From Rubricella sp038526735 (GTDB taxonomy: Bacteria > Pseudomonadota > Alphaproteobacteria > Rhodobacterales > Rhodobacteraceae): a stretch of DNA of 64,000 bases. Location: contig JBCBGM010000003.1 of assembly GCA_038526735.1 (NCBI GenBank), forward strand, positions 41,422 through 105,421. The letters run 5' to 3'. This document shows positions 18,916 to 27,456 of the stretch, piece after piece (the first letter of the stretch is position 1; every line of letters begins with the position of its first letter). The notes under the pieces were generated by a model. The model was given only the letters and a program-made list of their open reading frames with translations. It made no database searches and was not told the origin of the DNA. A program made the translations under genes and the position numbers.

Positions 18916-20652
18916 ATGACGTCGCTTGCCACCGATATCGCACGCCTTCTGAACCGGATCTACCCGGCCGAAGACGTGACCGCCCTAACCGAACAGGTGC
19001 TCGACGCCTTTTGGCCTGAAGGCGGGCCGAGAGAGACGCCGCGCGAGCCAAGCCTCGGCCTGTGGTCAGCGCAAGACGCGGTTCTCATCACCTACGGAAA
19101 CTCATTACTCGACGGCACGCACAAGCCGCTCGATCTGCTCTATGATTTCCTGGTGGATCGGCTCAAGGGCGTGGTGAACACCGTCCATATCCTGCCGTTC
19201 TTTCCCTACACATCCGACGACGGATTTGCTGTCACCGATTTTCGCAAGGTTGACCCGAATCTGGGCGATTGGGCGGATATCGAGCGGATTGGGGATGCGT
19301 TCTTCCTGATGTCTGACCTGGTGCTAAACCACGTCTCCAGCCAGAGCCCGTGGTTTAATGCGTATCGCCAAGCGCAGTCACCCTATGACCGCTTCTTCTT
19401 TGAGGCCTCTCCTGAGGACGACATCACCCCCGTCGTCCGCCCGCGCACGACGCCGTTGTTGCAAGCGGTGGAGACGAGCGAAGGCACAAAGCATGTCTGG
19501 TGCACCTTCAGTCACGACCAGATCGACCTCGACTATTCCAACCCTGAGGTGTTGCTTGAAGTCCTGCGGATCATCCGCTTGCACATGGACAAGGGCGTGC
19601 GGGTGCTGCGCCTTGATGCAGTGGCGTTCCTCTGGAAAGAGGTTGGTACATCCAGCATCCACATGCCGCAGACCCACGCGATCATCCAGCTTTTGCGCTT
19701 GCTGGTGGATCACGCAGACACGTCAGTCATCCTGCTGACCGAGACCAACGTGCCCAAGGCCGAAAACCTCAGCTACTTCGGTCAGAGCAACGAGGCGCAC
19801 GCGATCTACAACTTCCCACTGCCGCCGCTGATCATGCACGCGATGTTGTCGGGATCGTGCAAATACCTGCGCGCCTGGCAAGCGGCGATGCCCCCGGCGC
19901 CTCCGGGCTGCGCCTATCTCAACTTCAGCGCCAGCCATGACGGTATCGGAATGCGCCCGGTGGAGGGGCTGCTGCCAAGCGAAGAGATCGATCAGATGAT
20001 CAATGTGATCCGCTCAAACGGTGGGCTCGTCTCGATGCGCGCACTGCCGGATGGCGGGCAGTCGGTTTATGAGGTGAATGCTGGCTATTTCCCCGCCATG
20101 GCGCGCACCTTTAAGGGCGGCGGTGAAGAGCATCATTTTGACCGGTTCATCGCCTCACAGACCATCGTGATGTCACTGGAAGGGATCCCGGCCTTCTACA
20201 TCCACTCGCTTTTGGCGACCGAGAATGACAATGAGGCGGTGGAGCGGCGCGGCATGAACCGCGCGATCAACCGGCACCGGTGGCATTATCCTGACCTCAA
20301 CGCCCGGCTCGATGACCCGACCACCACCTCCGCACGAACGCTCAATGAGCTTTCGAGGCGGCTGCAGCTGCGCGCCAAACAACCCGCCTTTCACCCGAAT
20401 GCCACGCAATTCACCTTGCCGCTTGAGGATCGCGTCTTTGGCATTTGGCGGCAATCACACCACCGCCGCCAATCGATCTTTGCCCTTCACAACGTGAGCG
20501 GAGATCACGTGGAGGTTCCGCTCAGCGCGCTTAACCTGATCGCTGACGAGGCATGGTTTGATATCCTGACCGGAGAGAGCCTCGCCCCCGAGCAAGAGAC
20601 GCTCACTCTCGCGCCCTACCAGTGTTGCTGGATCACCAACTTTTCGGTCTAG
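18916..20652 (+). CDS. GH13_18-type sugar phosphorylase, likely glucosylglycerate phosphorylase
   Basis: A 578-residue protein (start at 18916; 18880 is an alternative) of the sucrose-phosphorylase family GH13_18. Catalytic residues are Asp234 (RLDAVAF), Glu276 (LLTETNVP) and Asp342 (SASHDGIG). FFPYTSDDGFAVTDF and SDLVLNHVSSQSPWF are typical of the group. Members split sucrose, glucosylglycerol, glucosylglycerate or sucrose 6-phosphate with phosphate. The convergent neighbours make and dephosphorylate glucosyl-3-phosphoglycerate, so glucosylglycerate (giving glucose 1-phosphate and glycerate) is the best-supported substrate. The stop lies 6 bp from the end of gpgS. Substrate specificity is inferred from context. 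Confidence 0.82.
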   Translation: MTSLATDIARLLNRIYPAEDVTALTEQVLDAFWPEGGPRETPREPSLGLWSAQDAVLITYGNSLLDGTHKPLDLLYDFLVDRLKGVVNTVHILPFFPYTSDDGFAVTDFRKVDPNLGDWADIERIGDAFFLMSDLVLNHVSSQSPWFNAYRQAQSPYDRFFFEASPEDDITPVVRPRTTPLLQAVETSEGTKHVWCTFSHDQIDLDYSNPEVLLEVLRIIRLHMDKGVRVLRLDAVAFLWKEVGTSSIHMPQTHAIIQLLRLLVDHADTSVILLTETNVPKAENLSYFGQSNEAHAIYNFPLPPLIMHAMLSGSCKYLRAWQAAMPPAPPGCAYLNFSASHDGIGMRPVEGLLPSEEIDQMINVIRSNGGLVSMRALPDGGQSVYEVNAGYFPAMARTFKGGGEEHHFDRFIASQTIVMSLEGIPAFYIHSLLATENDNEAVERRGMNRAINRHRWHYPDLNARLDDPTTTSARTLNELSRRLQLRAKQPAFHPNATQFTLPLEDRVFGIWRQSHHRRQSIFALHNVSGDHVEVPLSALNLIADEAWFDILTGESLAPEQETLTLAPYQCCWITNFSV

Positions 20653-20658
20653 TCCGCG

Positions 20659-21891
20659 TCAAAACGGGATCGGCGCAAACTCCGCCGCATCCTCAGCAAC
20701 TGTCGTGATAAGCGCTTTGAGGATTTCGGGGTCAGCCGAGTGCACCCTGTTCCAGTTCGGAATGAAGGGCGTCTCATTTGGATTGTCCAAAAAGTCCTGC
20801 CCCGCCTTGGTGATGTTGTCGGCGAACAGCTCGATGGTGCGCTCTTCTTCATGGCGGTCGATCTTGAGGCCGTTCATCGTGGCGTCGTTGTCATAGACCT
20901 CCAGTAGGTCCAGCGCGCGGCGGTAGTAAGTCGCCTTGAGCGCGCGGAACACGTTGACCGAAAACACCGTCCCCTCCGCCGCCATTTTGCGAAAAACAGC
21001 TTTACAGATATCCATCGACATGCGGTTTAGCCCGCCAGAGGGGTCCCCCTCACTAACGTCCTGGTGCTTGTGGTCATAGGCATCAGCAATCTCCACCTGA
21101 CAGACCTGATGCCGGCCAAGATTGCGCCACGCTTCTGAGAGAACGCCAATCTCCAGCCCCCAATCCGACGGGATGCGCAGATCAGGCAGCATTCCGGCCC
21201 GCAGCGCCATTTCACCAGAGAGTGGGTAGCGAAAACTGCGCAGGTAATCGATGTAGTCGTTATCCCCCACGGTCTTTTTCAAAGCGATCAAGAGCGGGCT
21301 GACGAGTAGGCGCACCACGCGCCCATTCATCCGCCCATCCCCCACACGGGCGTAAAACCCTTTCGAGAGCTGATACGAAAAGCTGGGGTTTGCAACCGGA
21401 TACAAAAGCCGCGACAACAGGTCTTTCTTATAAGTCACGATATCGCAGTCATGCAGCGCGACGACCGACGCATCCTCGCTCGCAATCGTATAGCCAATCG
21501 CCGTCCAGACATTCTTGCCCTTGCCCTGCTCTTGCGGGCCAAGGTCAGCCGCGCGCAAGCGCTCGTCGATGGCCTTCATCCGGGGTGAGTCGTTCCAGAT
21601 CACCGAGTGGGTTTGCGGCAGGACAGAGAAAAAGTCTTGCGCGCGTCTGAATTGTGTTTCGTCTGCGCGGTCTAGACCGATGACAATCCGGTTGAGATAG
21701 CGAACTTTGCAAATCTCATCGATAGTATTCTTAAGCGCCGGCCCCTCAAGCTCAGAAAAGAGCGCAGGCAAGATCAGCGTAATCTTTCGGGTCTGCGCGA
21801 AACTCTCTAACTCGTACTCCAGTTCGTCAATCGGACGGCTGCGAAGATTGTGAAACTGGGCGATGTTGCCGTTCTGGTGGAAGTCGGTCAT
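20659..21891 (-). CDS. gpgS: Glucosyl-3-phosphoglycerate synthase
   Basis: A 410-residue retaining glycosyltransferase of the GT81 type (GpgS), which joins glucose from a nucleotide sugar to 3-phosphoglycerate. The N terminus MTDFHQNGNIAQFHNLRS, the ITLILPALFSELEG segment and the DxD motif in VALHDCDIVTYKK support the family. YDHKHQDVSEGDPSGGLNRM is a further conserved block. The phosphatase gene lies upstream on the same strand, ending 9 bp before the gpgS start, so the two form an operon that makes the compatible solute glucosylglycerate. Mannosyl-3-phosphoglycerate synthase is the nearest alternative but the N-terminal pattern favours GpgS. Confidence 0.82.
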   Translation of the reverse strand: MTDFHQNGNIAQFHNLRSRPIDELEYELESFAQTRKITLILPALFSELEGPALKNTIDEICKVRYLNRIVIGLDRADETQFRRAQDFFSVLPQTHSVIWNDSPRMKAIDERLRAADLGPQEQGKGKNVWTAIGYTIASEDASVVALHDCDIVTYKKDLLSRLLYPVANPSFSYQLSKGFYARVGDGRMNGRVVRLLVSPLLIALKKTVGDNDYIDYLRSFRYPLSGEMALRAGMLPDLRIPSDWGLEIGVLSEAWRNLGRHQVCQVEIADAYDHKHQDVSEGDPSGGLNRMSMDICKAVFRKMAAEGTVFSVNVFRALKATYYRRALDLLEVYDNDATMNGLKIDRHEEERTIELFADNITKAGQDFLDNPNETPFIPNWNRVHSADPEILKALITTVAEDAAEFAPIPF

Positions 21892-21900
21892 GCGCGCTTT

Positions 21901-22668
21901 CTAAGTGTACCCTGCCTCTGTGAGTAAACGCAGAACGGCCCAGTTCCAACCCGTTGGCCCCGCATCCTCGGTTCGAATGATGGTGCCCGCGCGCTCTCCG
22001 GCGAGGGGTGGGATGCTCTGGGCGCGCGCGTTTTGGACGATCACGCCGAGGTCTGCCGCCTCCAGCATTTCCACGTCATTGGGCGCGTCGCCCAGTGCCA
22101 GACTGCGTTCTGCGTTGAGTTGAGACATCACCGTTTGCATCTGGTCCGCCTTGGTTTTGCCGAAGGAGAGGGTCAGAAACCGGCCTCCCCGGCGGGCGGA
22201 TATGCCACGCTCTGCGAGAGCAGCGAGAAACGCCTGGAGGTCGTCTGGCGACCCTTCCCACAGCCCCGGCTCCGAGAACTGCCGATCCGCGGCGCGCGCA
22301 GCGGCGTCAGCAGGCAGCCCCGTCGCCTGAACAATTCCAGCAGTCCCCAGATCGCCAAAACCGACGAAGCCCGAGCGGAGCGTCTCGGGCAACTCCGCCA
22401 GTGCTTCTCTGATCCGGGCATAGTTGTTCGACTCAGCCAACGGCATGCCTGGCACAAACAGCCCTGCTCCATTCTCAACGATTGCGGGCGCGGTTAGGCC
22501 AAGCTCCTGATGCAGCGCCTGCACCTCCGCCGCCGTCTTGCTGCTGGCGAGAACGAGCGGCAACCCATGCCGTGCGATCCGCTCTAGCGCCGGTTTGGCC
22601 GGGGCATAGCTGTAGGTTTCATGGTCGAGGAGCGTGCCGTCAAGGTCAGAGAAAATCACCAAACGCAT
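21901..22668 (-). CDS. HAD-family glucosyl-3-phosphoglycerate / mannosyl-3-phosphoglycerate phosphatase
   Basis: A 255-residue HAD-IIB hydrolase of the MpgP type. Motif I is FSDLDGTLLD (nucleophile Asp8, Asp10), motif II contains VLASSK, a conserved Lys lies in LSFGKTKADQM, and motif IV is ALGDAPNDVEMLEAAD. It would remove the phosphate from glucosyl-3-phosphoglycerate made by the gpgS product encoded 9 bp downstream. MpgP-family enzymes accept both mannosyl and glucosyl substrates, so the substrate is decided by the neighbour. It heads this minus-strand pair. Confidence 0.82.
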   Translation of the reverse strand: MRLVIFSDLDGTLLDHETYSYAPAKPALERIARHGLPLVLASSKTAAEVQALHQELGLTAPAIVENGAGLFVPGMPLAESNNYARIREALAELPETLRSGFVGFGDLGTAGIVQATGLPADAAARAADRQFSEPGLWEGSPDDLQAFLAALAERGISARRGGRFLTLSFGKTKADQMQTVMSQLNAERSLALGDAPNDVEMLEAADLGVIVQNARAQSIPPLAGERAGTIIRTEDAGPTGWNWAVLRLLTEAGYT

Positions 22669-22709
22669 GCGCTAACGATGTCACGCGCGGTGAGCGGAGG
22701 CCAGAGCCC

Positions 22710-23858
22710 CTACCACTCCGCCACCGAGCCATCCGCATGCCGCCACACTGGATTGCGCCAACGGTGCCCCTCTTTGGCGCGCGCGATCACATACTCTTCA
22801 TCCACCTCAACGCCCAGCCCTGGCCCGTCCGGGATCTTCACGAACCCGTCCTCATAGGCAAAGACATCCTTGTTCACGAGGTAATCGAGAATGTCGTTTG
22901 AGGTGTTGTAGTGAATGCCCAGCGACTGCTCTTGGATGAACGCGTTGTGAGAGACCGCATCCACCTGCAAACAGGCCGCCAGCGCAATCGGGCCGAGCGG
23001 GCAATGCGGGGCAAGGGCCACGTCATACGCCTCTGCCATCGCCGCGATCTTGCGGCACTCGGTGATGCCACCGGCGTGAGAGAGATCGGGTTGGATGATG
23101 TCCACGTAGCCATCCTGCAGCACCGATTTGAAATCCCACCGCGAGTAAAGCCGCTCGCCGAGCGCAATCGGTGTGGCGATGTGGTTGGCGATATCGCGCA
23201 GCGCCTCTTTGTTTTCTGAGAGCACCGGCTCTTCGATGAACATCAGGCGGTAGGGCTCAAGCTCTTTGGCGAGCACCTTGGCCATCGGCTTTTGCACCCG
23301 ACCGTGGAAATCAACACCGATGCCGAGGTCATAGCCCACGGCATCGCGAATGGTGGCAATCGTGGCAACCGCCGCGTCGATCTTGGCGTTGGTGTCCACG
23401 ATCTGCATCTCTTCGCAGCCGTTGAGTTTGATCGCCTGAAACCCGCGCGCCATCACATCTTTGGCGTTTTGGGCGACGTCCGCGGGGCGATCTCCGCCAA
23501 TCCACGAGTAAACCTTGATGCTGTCGCGGCACTTACCACCAAGAAGCGCGTGCACCGGCAAGCCCGCCGCCTTGCCCTTGATGTCCCAGAGCGCCTGATC
23601 AATCCCGGCGATGGCTGACATGTGGATACCGCCGCCACGGTAAAATCCGGCGCGGTACATCACCTGCCAATGATCCTCGATCAACAGCGGGTCTTTGCCG
23701 ATGAGGTAGTCGCTGAGTTCATGCACCATCGCCTCAACGGCGAGGGCTTTGCCCTCCAGGACCGGCTCTCCCCAGCCCGTCACACCTTCATCGGTTTCGA
23801 TCTTCAGAAAGCACCAGCGCGGCGGAACGATGTAGGTCGTGAGCTTTGTAATTTTCAT
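22710..23858 (-). CDS. dgoD: D-galactonate dehydratase
   Basis: A 382-residue enolase-superfamily enzyme (mandelate racemase branch) that removes water from D-galactonate to give 2-keto-3-deoxygalactonate. Metal ligands are in GVDFHGR, FIEEPVL and ALGERLYSRWDF, and a catalytic histidine is in APHCPLGPIALA. The N terminus MKITKLTTYIVPPRWCFLKI and the block YRAGFYRGGGIHMSAIAG match DgoD. No KDPGal kinase or aldolase is next to it. It diverges from gnd with a 259-bp gap. Its stop lies 41 bp from the start of the phosphatase gene on the same strand, so cotranscription with gpgS genes is possible though not obvious functionally. Confidence 0.88.
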   Translation of the reverse strand: MKITKLTTYIVPPRWCFLKIETDEGVTGWGEPVLEGKALAVEAMVHELSDYLIGKDPLLIEDHWQVMYRAGFYRGGGIHMSAIAGIDQALWDIKGKAAGLPVHALLGGKCRDSIKVYSWIGGDRPADVAQNAKDVMARGFQAIKLNGCEEMQIVDTNAKIDAAVATIATIRDAVGYDLGIGVDFHGRVQKPMAKVLAKELEPYRLMFIEEPVLSENKEALRDIANHIATPIALGERLYSRWDFKSVLQDGYVDIIQPDLSHAGGITECRKIAAMAEAYDVALAPHCPLGPIALAACLQVDAVSHNAFIQEQSLGIHYNTSNDILDYLVNKDVFAYEDGFVKIPDGPGLGVEVDEEYVIARAKEGHRWRNPVWRHADGSVAEW

Positions 23859-24117
23859 TGGCGGTCACATGGGCGTTGTTGGGCAAAGTTGCCCGCCCAC
23901 CGATGATCAAAGGGACAGTTTCGTGCAAGCCCGAATTGTATCGCCGGAGATGAACCGTCGCTGCGTTTTAAAGCAACTGTACATAGAGTGACGTACCGCC
24001 GGTTAAGCCTCGCGCGCGGGACCATATTCGAACGACCAGCGAAACCGACCTCGGAGACCTGCCCGCTTCCACCGCTCCCCCAGATCGCGTAGGCACAGAG
24101 CAAAGGGAGCGCCGCTA

Positions 24118-25539
24118 ATGACACAGACGACGATGGGCCTGATCGGGGTCGGCACGATGGGCTCGGCACTCGCGCTCAACATCGCGGAGACGGGTCATGA
24201 CATCACGCTCTTCAACCTCGATGGCACCTTGGTGGATCGGCTCATCAGTACCGCGAAAGACCTCGCGCCCAAGCTGCACAAGGCCAACAGCGTTGAAGAG
24301 ATGGTCCAGCAGATACCCGCGCCCCGCGCGATTATACTGCTGGTGCCCGCGGGCGCGCCGGTTGACGCTTCGGTGGATGCGCTCATCCCGCTGCTCGCGC
24401 CCGGCGACATGATCATCGACGGCGGCAACTCCGACTTTCGCGACACGATCACACGCACCGAGCGGGTGGAGGCTGCCGGTCTCGGCTATCTCGGCGTGGG
24501 CGTTTCCGGAGGGGCAGAGGGCGCGCGTCACGGGCCCTCGATGATGGTAGGGGGCACGACTGAGATATACGCCTCCGTCCAACCCATCCTAGAGGCGATT
24601 GCCGCACAATATGAGGGCAGCCCCTGCGTGGCGCATCTGGGGCCCGATGGCGCCGGACATTTCACCAAAACCGTGCACAACGGCATCGAATACGCGGACA
24701 TGCAGATCATCGCAGAGGTCTATGGCTGCCTGCGCGACGGTGAGAGGCGATCCGCAGGTGATATCGCGCCGCTGTTTGCGAGGTGGAACCGGGGGCCGCT
24801 CAAGAGCTATCTCATAGAGGTGACGGCAGAAGTGCTCGCCGCGACGGACCCGGCCACAGGCAAAAGCGTTGTCGATGTCATTGTCGATATGGCCGGGCAA
24901 AAGGGCACTGGGCGCTGGACCGTCATCGAGGCGATACGGATGGGCCAATCCGCCTCGATCATCGAGGCCGCCGTCGGCGCTCGGGTGCTGAGCTCCGAGA
25001 AAGACCTGAGGGTGATTGCGGCGGATATGCTGGAAAGCCAGCCCGCGCAGCCGACAGCTCATTTCGATGAGGCCGACCTTGAAGGCGCGCTCCTGATGGC
25101 CCGCGTGCTGAGCTATGCGCAGGGCTTTCGCATCCTGCGCGCTGCATCCGCCGAGTTTGGTTGGACGCTCGATTACGCCCGCATCGCGAAGATTTGGCGC
25201 GCAGGCTGCATCATCCGCTCCGCCCTGCTTGATGACATCGCAAACGCCTTTCGCGAAGATTTGCCCGGCGACAGCCTCGTTTTGGCCGAGGCGTTTCGCG
25301 ACCTCTTTGCGGAGAATGCCCCTAGGCTACGACGGGTCGTCTCCACCGCCGCGTTGCACGGCATCCCGGTGCCCGCCCTTTCCGCCGCCCTCAGTTGGTT
25401 CGACACGATACGCCTCGCGCGGGGGTTCACCGACCTCACCCAAGCCCAACGGGACTACTTCGGAGCGCATTCCTTCAAACGGATCGATCAGGACGGCGAT
25501 CACCACGGCCCGTGGCACGGGCACAACGCCGGGGCCTAG
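24118..25539 (+). CDS. gnd: 6-phosphogluconate dehydrogenase, decarboxylating
   Basis: A 473-residue enzyme of the long Gnd type that oxidises and decarboxylates 6-phosphogluconate to ribulose 5-phosphate. The N-terminal Rossmann motif is GLIGVGTMGSALALN; substrate and catalytic residues appear in VSGGAEGARHGPSMMVGG and FTKTVHNGIEYADMQ. The dinucleotide-specificity turn reads LFNLDGT, where NADP-dependent enzymes have NRT or NRS, so the arginine that usually holds the 2'-phosphate is missing. An NAD preference is therefore possible. The gene is divergent from dgoD; its TAG stop shares a CTAG palindrome with the convergent nitrile hydratase activator gene. Confidence 0.92.
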   Translation: MTQTTMGLIGVGTMGSALALNIAETGHDITLFNLDGTLVDRLISTAKDLAPKLHKANSVEEMVQQIPAPRAIILLVPAGAPVDASVDALIPLLAPGDMIIDGGNSDFRDTITRTERVEAAGLGYLGVGVSGGAEGARHGPSMMVGGTTEIYASVQPILEAIAAQYEGSPCVAHLGPDGAGHFTKTVHNGIEYADMQIIAEVYGCLRDGERRSAGDIAPLFARWNRGPLKSYLIEVTAEVLAATDPATGKSVVDVIVDMAGQKGTGRWTVIEAIRMGQSASIIEAAVGARVLSSEKDLRVIAADMLESQPAQPTAHFDEADLEGALLMARVLSYAQGFRILRAASAEFGWTLDYARIAKIWRAGCIIRSALLDDIANAFREDLPGDSLVLAEAFRDLFAENAPRLRRVVSTAALHGIPVPALSAALSWFDTIRLARGFTDLTQAQRDYFGAHSFKRIDQDGDHHGPWHGHNAGA

Positions 25540-25835
25540 TCTGTGGCGGAGAGTGTGATCGGCTCGCCATGCGGGGTCGCCCGCGCGGCGGCCTGCCATT
25601 GCTCTGCAAGAACGGCGACCTCAGCCGCGTCAGCAACGCCTTTCTCGGTCAAGAGCGCAACCAGGGCCTCGCTCCAAACCGCCCAGTACTCTGACGTCTC
25701 AACGCCCTGAACGCGCGGCCCAAACGCACTGCCCCACTCCGCCCAGCTAAAGTGCCCTGCCTCGTTCAGCGCGACCGTCAGTGCAAAAAGCTGCGCTTGC
25801 CAGGGCGCCTCGAACGGAGCCTCAGGCGCGCTCAA
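25536..25835 (-). CDS. Nitrile hydratase activator / accessory protein (P14K type)
   Basis: A 99-residue protein from a TTG at 25835 that overlaps the end of the beta-subunit gene by 14 bp. The segment SAPEAPFEAPWQAQLFALT, then LNEAGHFSWAEWGSAFG, is typical of the NHase accessory (P14K/NthE) family, which delivers cobalt to the alpha subunit. The TTG is chosen because the family normally begins right at this SAPE-like motif; further upstream the frame encodes only out-of-frame beta-subunit sequence. It is the third gene of the operon alpha-beta-activator. Its stop overlaps that of gnd in CTAG. Confidence 0.82.
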   Translation of the reverse strand: MSAPEAPFEAPWQAQLFALTVALNEAGHFSWAEWGSAFGPRVQGVETSEYWAVWSEALVALLTEKGVADAAEVAVLAEQWQAAARATPHGEPITLSATD

Positions 25836-26478
25836 GATAAGGCTCCCAGGCGTCAACGCTGAGGGTGAGCGCCGGGTCCGCGTCAGCTCCAAACACCTCC
25901 GTCGCCTTGAACGACACGGTGTAGAGCGGCTGGGGCTGCTCCCCGTCAAACCGTGCGTGGCTGTCGGGATAAACATGCGCCCCATGCAAAAGCGTTATTA
26001 CGCCCGTGCAGCCGCGCACATACCCTGGCAACCGCGTGTGACCGGCGGGTTGATGGTTGCGCAGACGCACCCGATCTCCGACCGAGAACGCCGAGGCGGC
26101 ACCGGGCCGATCCGTCGGACCGCCACGCTTTAGCACCGCCGAAACAGCCTCCGCTTTCAGGCACCGATCCGCGCGAAGACCGGGCGCGGACGATTGCCCG
26201 GCTGCCAATTCTGCCCCGCTCACCTCGCCCGCATCTTGCAACAGACGCTCCAACGCTCGCAGCCAGATCTCATAGTAGCTGGCGTTGTAGTAGATCGCGG
26301 GCGACAGGCTTTCGCGCGCGTGGCGCGAAGCGTCGAGGTTCCAGTATCCCAGCGCGCCCGCGGCCAGCGTGATGCCAAGCACCCGCTTCTCCCAGGCCGC
26401 ATGAAACATCTCGTCACCGCTGGCGACATCCACCGGGCCAAACCCGTGCCGCCCGCCCAGATCCTGCGGGCCGTTCAT
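25822..26478 (-). CDS. nthB: Nitrile hydratase beta subunit
   Basis: A 218-residue beta subunit. It starts MNGPQDLGGRHGFGPV, the standard N terminus of this family, and ends with FSVGDRVRLRNHQPAGHTRLP and a VSFKATEVFG segment of the SH3-like C-terminal domain. The ATG at 26478 overlaps the alpha-subunit stop as ATGA, so translation of the two is coupled and balanced. Together with the alpha subunit it hydrates nitriles to amides in the cytoplasm. Confidence 0.93.
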   Translation of the reverse strand: MNGPQDLGGRHGFGPVDVASGDEMFHAAWEKRVLGITLAAGALGYWNLDASRHARESLSPAIYYNASYYEIWLRALERLLQDAGEVSGAELAAGQSSAPGLRADRCLKAEAVSAVLKRGGPTDRPGAASAFSVGDRVRLRNHQPAGHTRLPGYVRGCTGVITLLHGAHVYPDSHARFDGEQPQPLYTVSFKATEVFGADADPALTLSVDAWEPYLERA

Positions 26479-27086
26479 GCGGCTGCCTCGTTTGTTGCAA
26501 GCCCGCAGCCGATCATGCTGTCTCTGGTCACCAAATCCGCGAGTGCGGCTTCTGAAAGGTGCTCGGTGTTCGCGGGTCGCTGAGGGATAACCAGATACCG
26601 GATCTCCGCCGTCGAATCCCACACATGAATCTTGGTCTGCGGCCCGAGCTGCACGCCAAACTCTTGCAAAACCGCGCGCGGCTCTCTCACGGCCCGCGCG
26701 CGATATGGGGGCGCTTTGTACCATGTCGGGGGCAGGCCCAAGACCGGCCACGGATAGCAGGAGCAAAGAGTGCAAACGACCAGGTTGTGTTGCGTCGGGG
26801 TGTTGAAGACGGCGACCATATGCTCCCCCTGCCGCCCCTCGAACCCGAGCGAGGCGATGGCCGCCGTCGCATCCTCGCGCAGCCATTCAGCGAACTCCGG
26901 ATCACTCCACGCCCGCGCCACCACCATTGCCCCATTGCGTGGGCCAACTTTGTGCTCATAGGTCTCGATAATCGCATCCACCGCCGCCGGATCGATCAGC
27001 CCCTTTTGAGTGAGGATGGTCTCTAAAGCACGCACCCGGGCGGTCATTTCATCCAGCTCGTTGTCGTGGTGATCATGGTCGTGCAT
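26475..27086 (-). CDS. nthA: Nitrile hydratase alpha subunit, cobalt type
   Basis: A 203-residue alpha subunit starting MHDHDHHDNELDEM, the His-rich N terminus common in cobalt enzymes, preceded by AGGAGG. The metal motif VCTLCSC (Cys105, Thr106, Cys108, Ser109, Cys110) with Thr rather than Ser at the second position is the cobalt form. Two of the cysteines are expected to be oxidised to sulfinic/sulfenic acids in the mature enzyme. It is followed by YPWPVLGLPPTWYK, also characteristic. It is first in the alpha-beta-activator operon and faces away from nirA. No amidase gene is adjacent, so the amide product must be handled elsewhere. Confidence 0.95.
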   Translation of the reverse strand: MHDHDHHDNELDEMTARVRALETILTQKGLIDPAAVDAIIETYEHKVGPRNGAMVVARAWSDPEFAEWLREDATAAIASLGFEGRQGEHMVAVFNTPTQHNLVVCTLCSCYPWPVLGLPPTWYKAPPYRARAVREPRAVLQEFGVQLGPQTKIHVWDSTAEIRYLVIPQRPANTEHLSEAALADLVTRDSMIGCGLATNEAAA

Positions 27087-27456
27087 GGCGGCCTCCTTCT
27101 GCCGAGTATGCGGTGAGCCGCACGCCTTTTCCAACCCAAGAGACTCCACCAAAACCGAATCTTACCGCCCCGCCAACTGCCCCCAGTTTGCACAGCACCC
27201 CCGAGCGCATGGCTCAAACCTACGCAAAACGCCTAAAAATTGGGCACATACCGGTATCATTTCACGAAAATCAGCGGAGCAGCGCGATCAGTGGTTGTTT
27301 GAGGCGACGCTAGAGGGCATCCACATCCGGCGGGGCAACGACGCTCCTATTCCGGCTTGGCCGCGAAACCACACAAACTCGACGATGAGTTTCGTGACAC
27401 GCTTTGCGCAGCAGCAAAACGTTCTTCGCCAGATAGCATGAATAGGGTTGCCCTCC
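27087..27456. other. Divergent intergenic region between nthA and nirA
   Basis: About 370 bp with no supported gene. It must hold promoters for both flanking operons. A perfect 10-bp palindrome ATACCGGTAT lies at 27248-27257 and might be an operator; I see no recognisable consensus for a named regulator and no tRNA or terminator. Confidence 0.45.

Noticed and set aside
18644..19051. Minus-strand open frame of 135 residues across the acnB upstream region
   Set aside because: Overlaps the phosphorylase start on the other strand and has no ribosome binding site or family match.
27087..27456. Possible small RNA or tRNA in the nthA-nirA gap
   Set aside because: No cloverleaf, T-loop sequence or terminator hairpin could be found.
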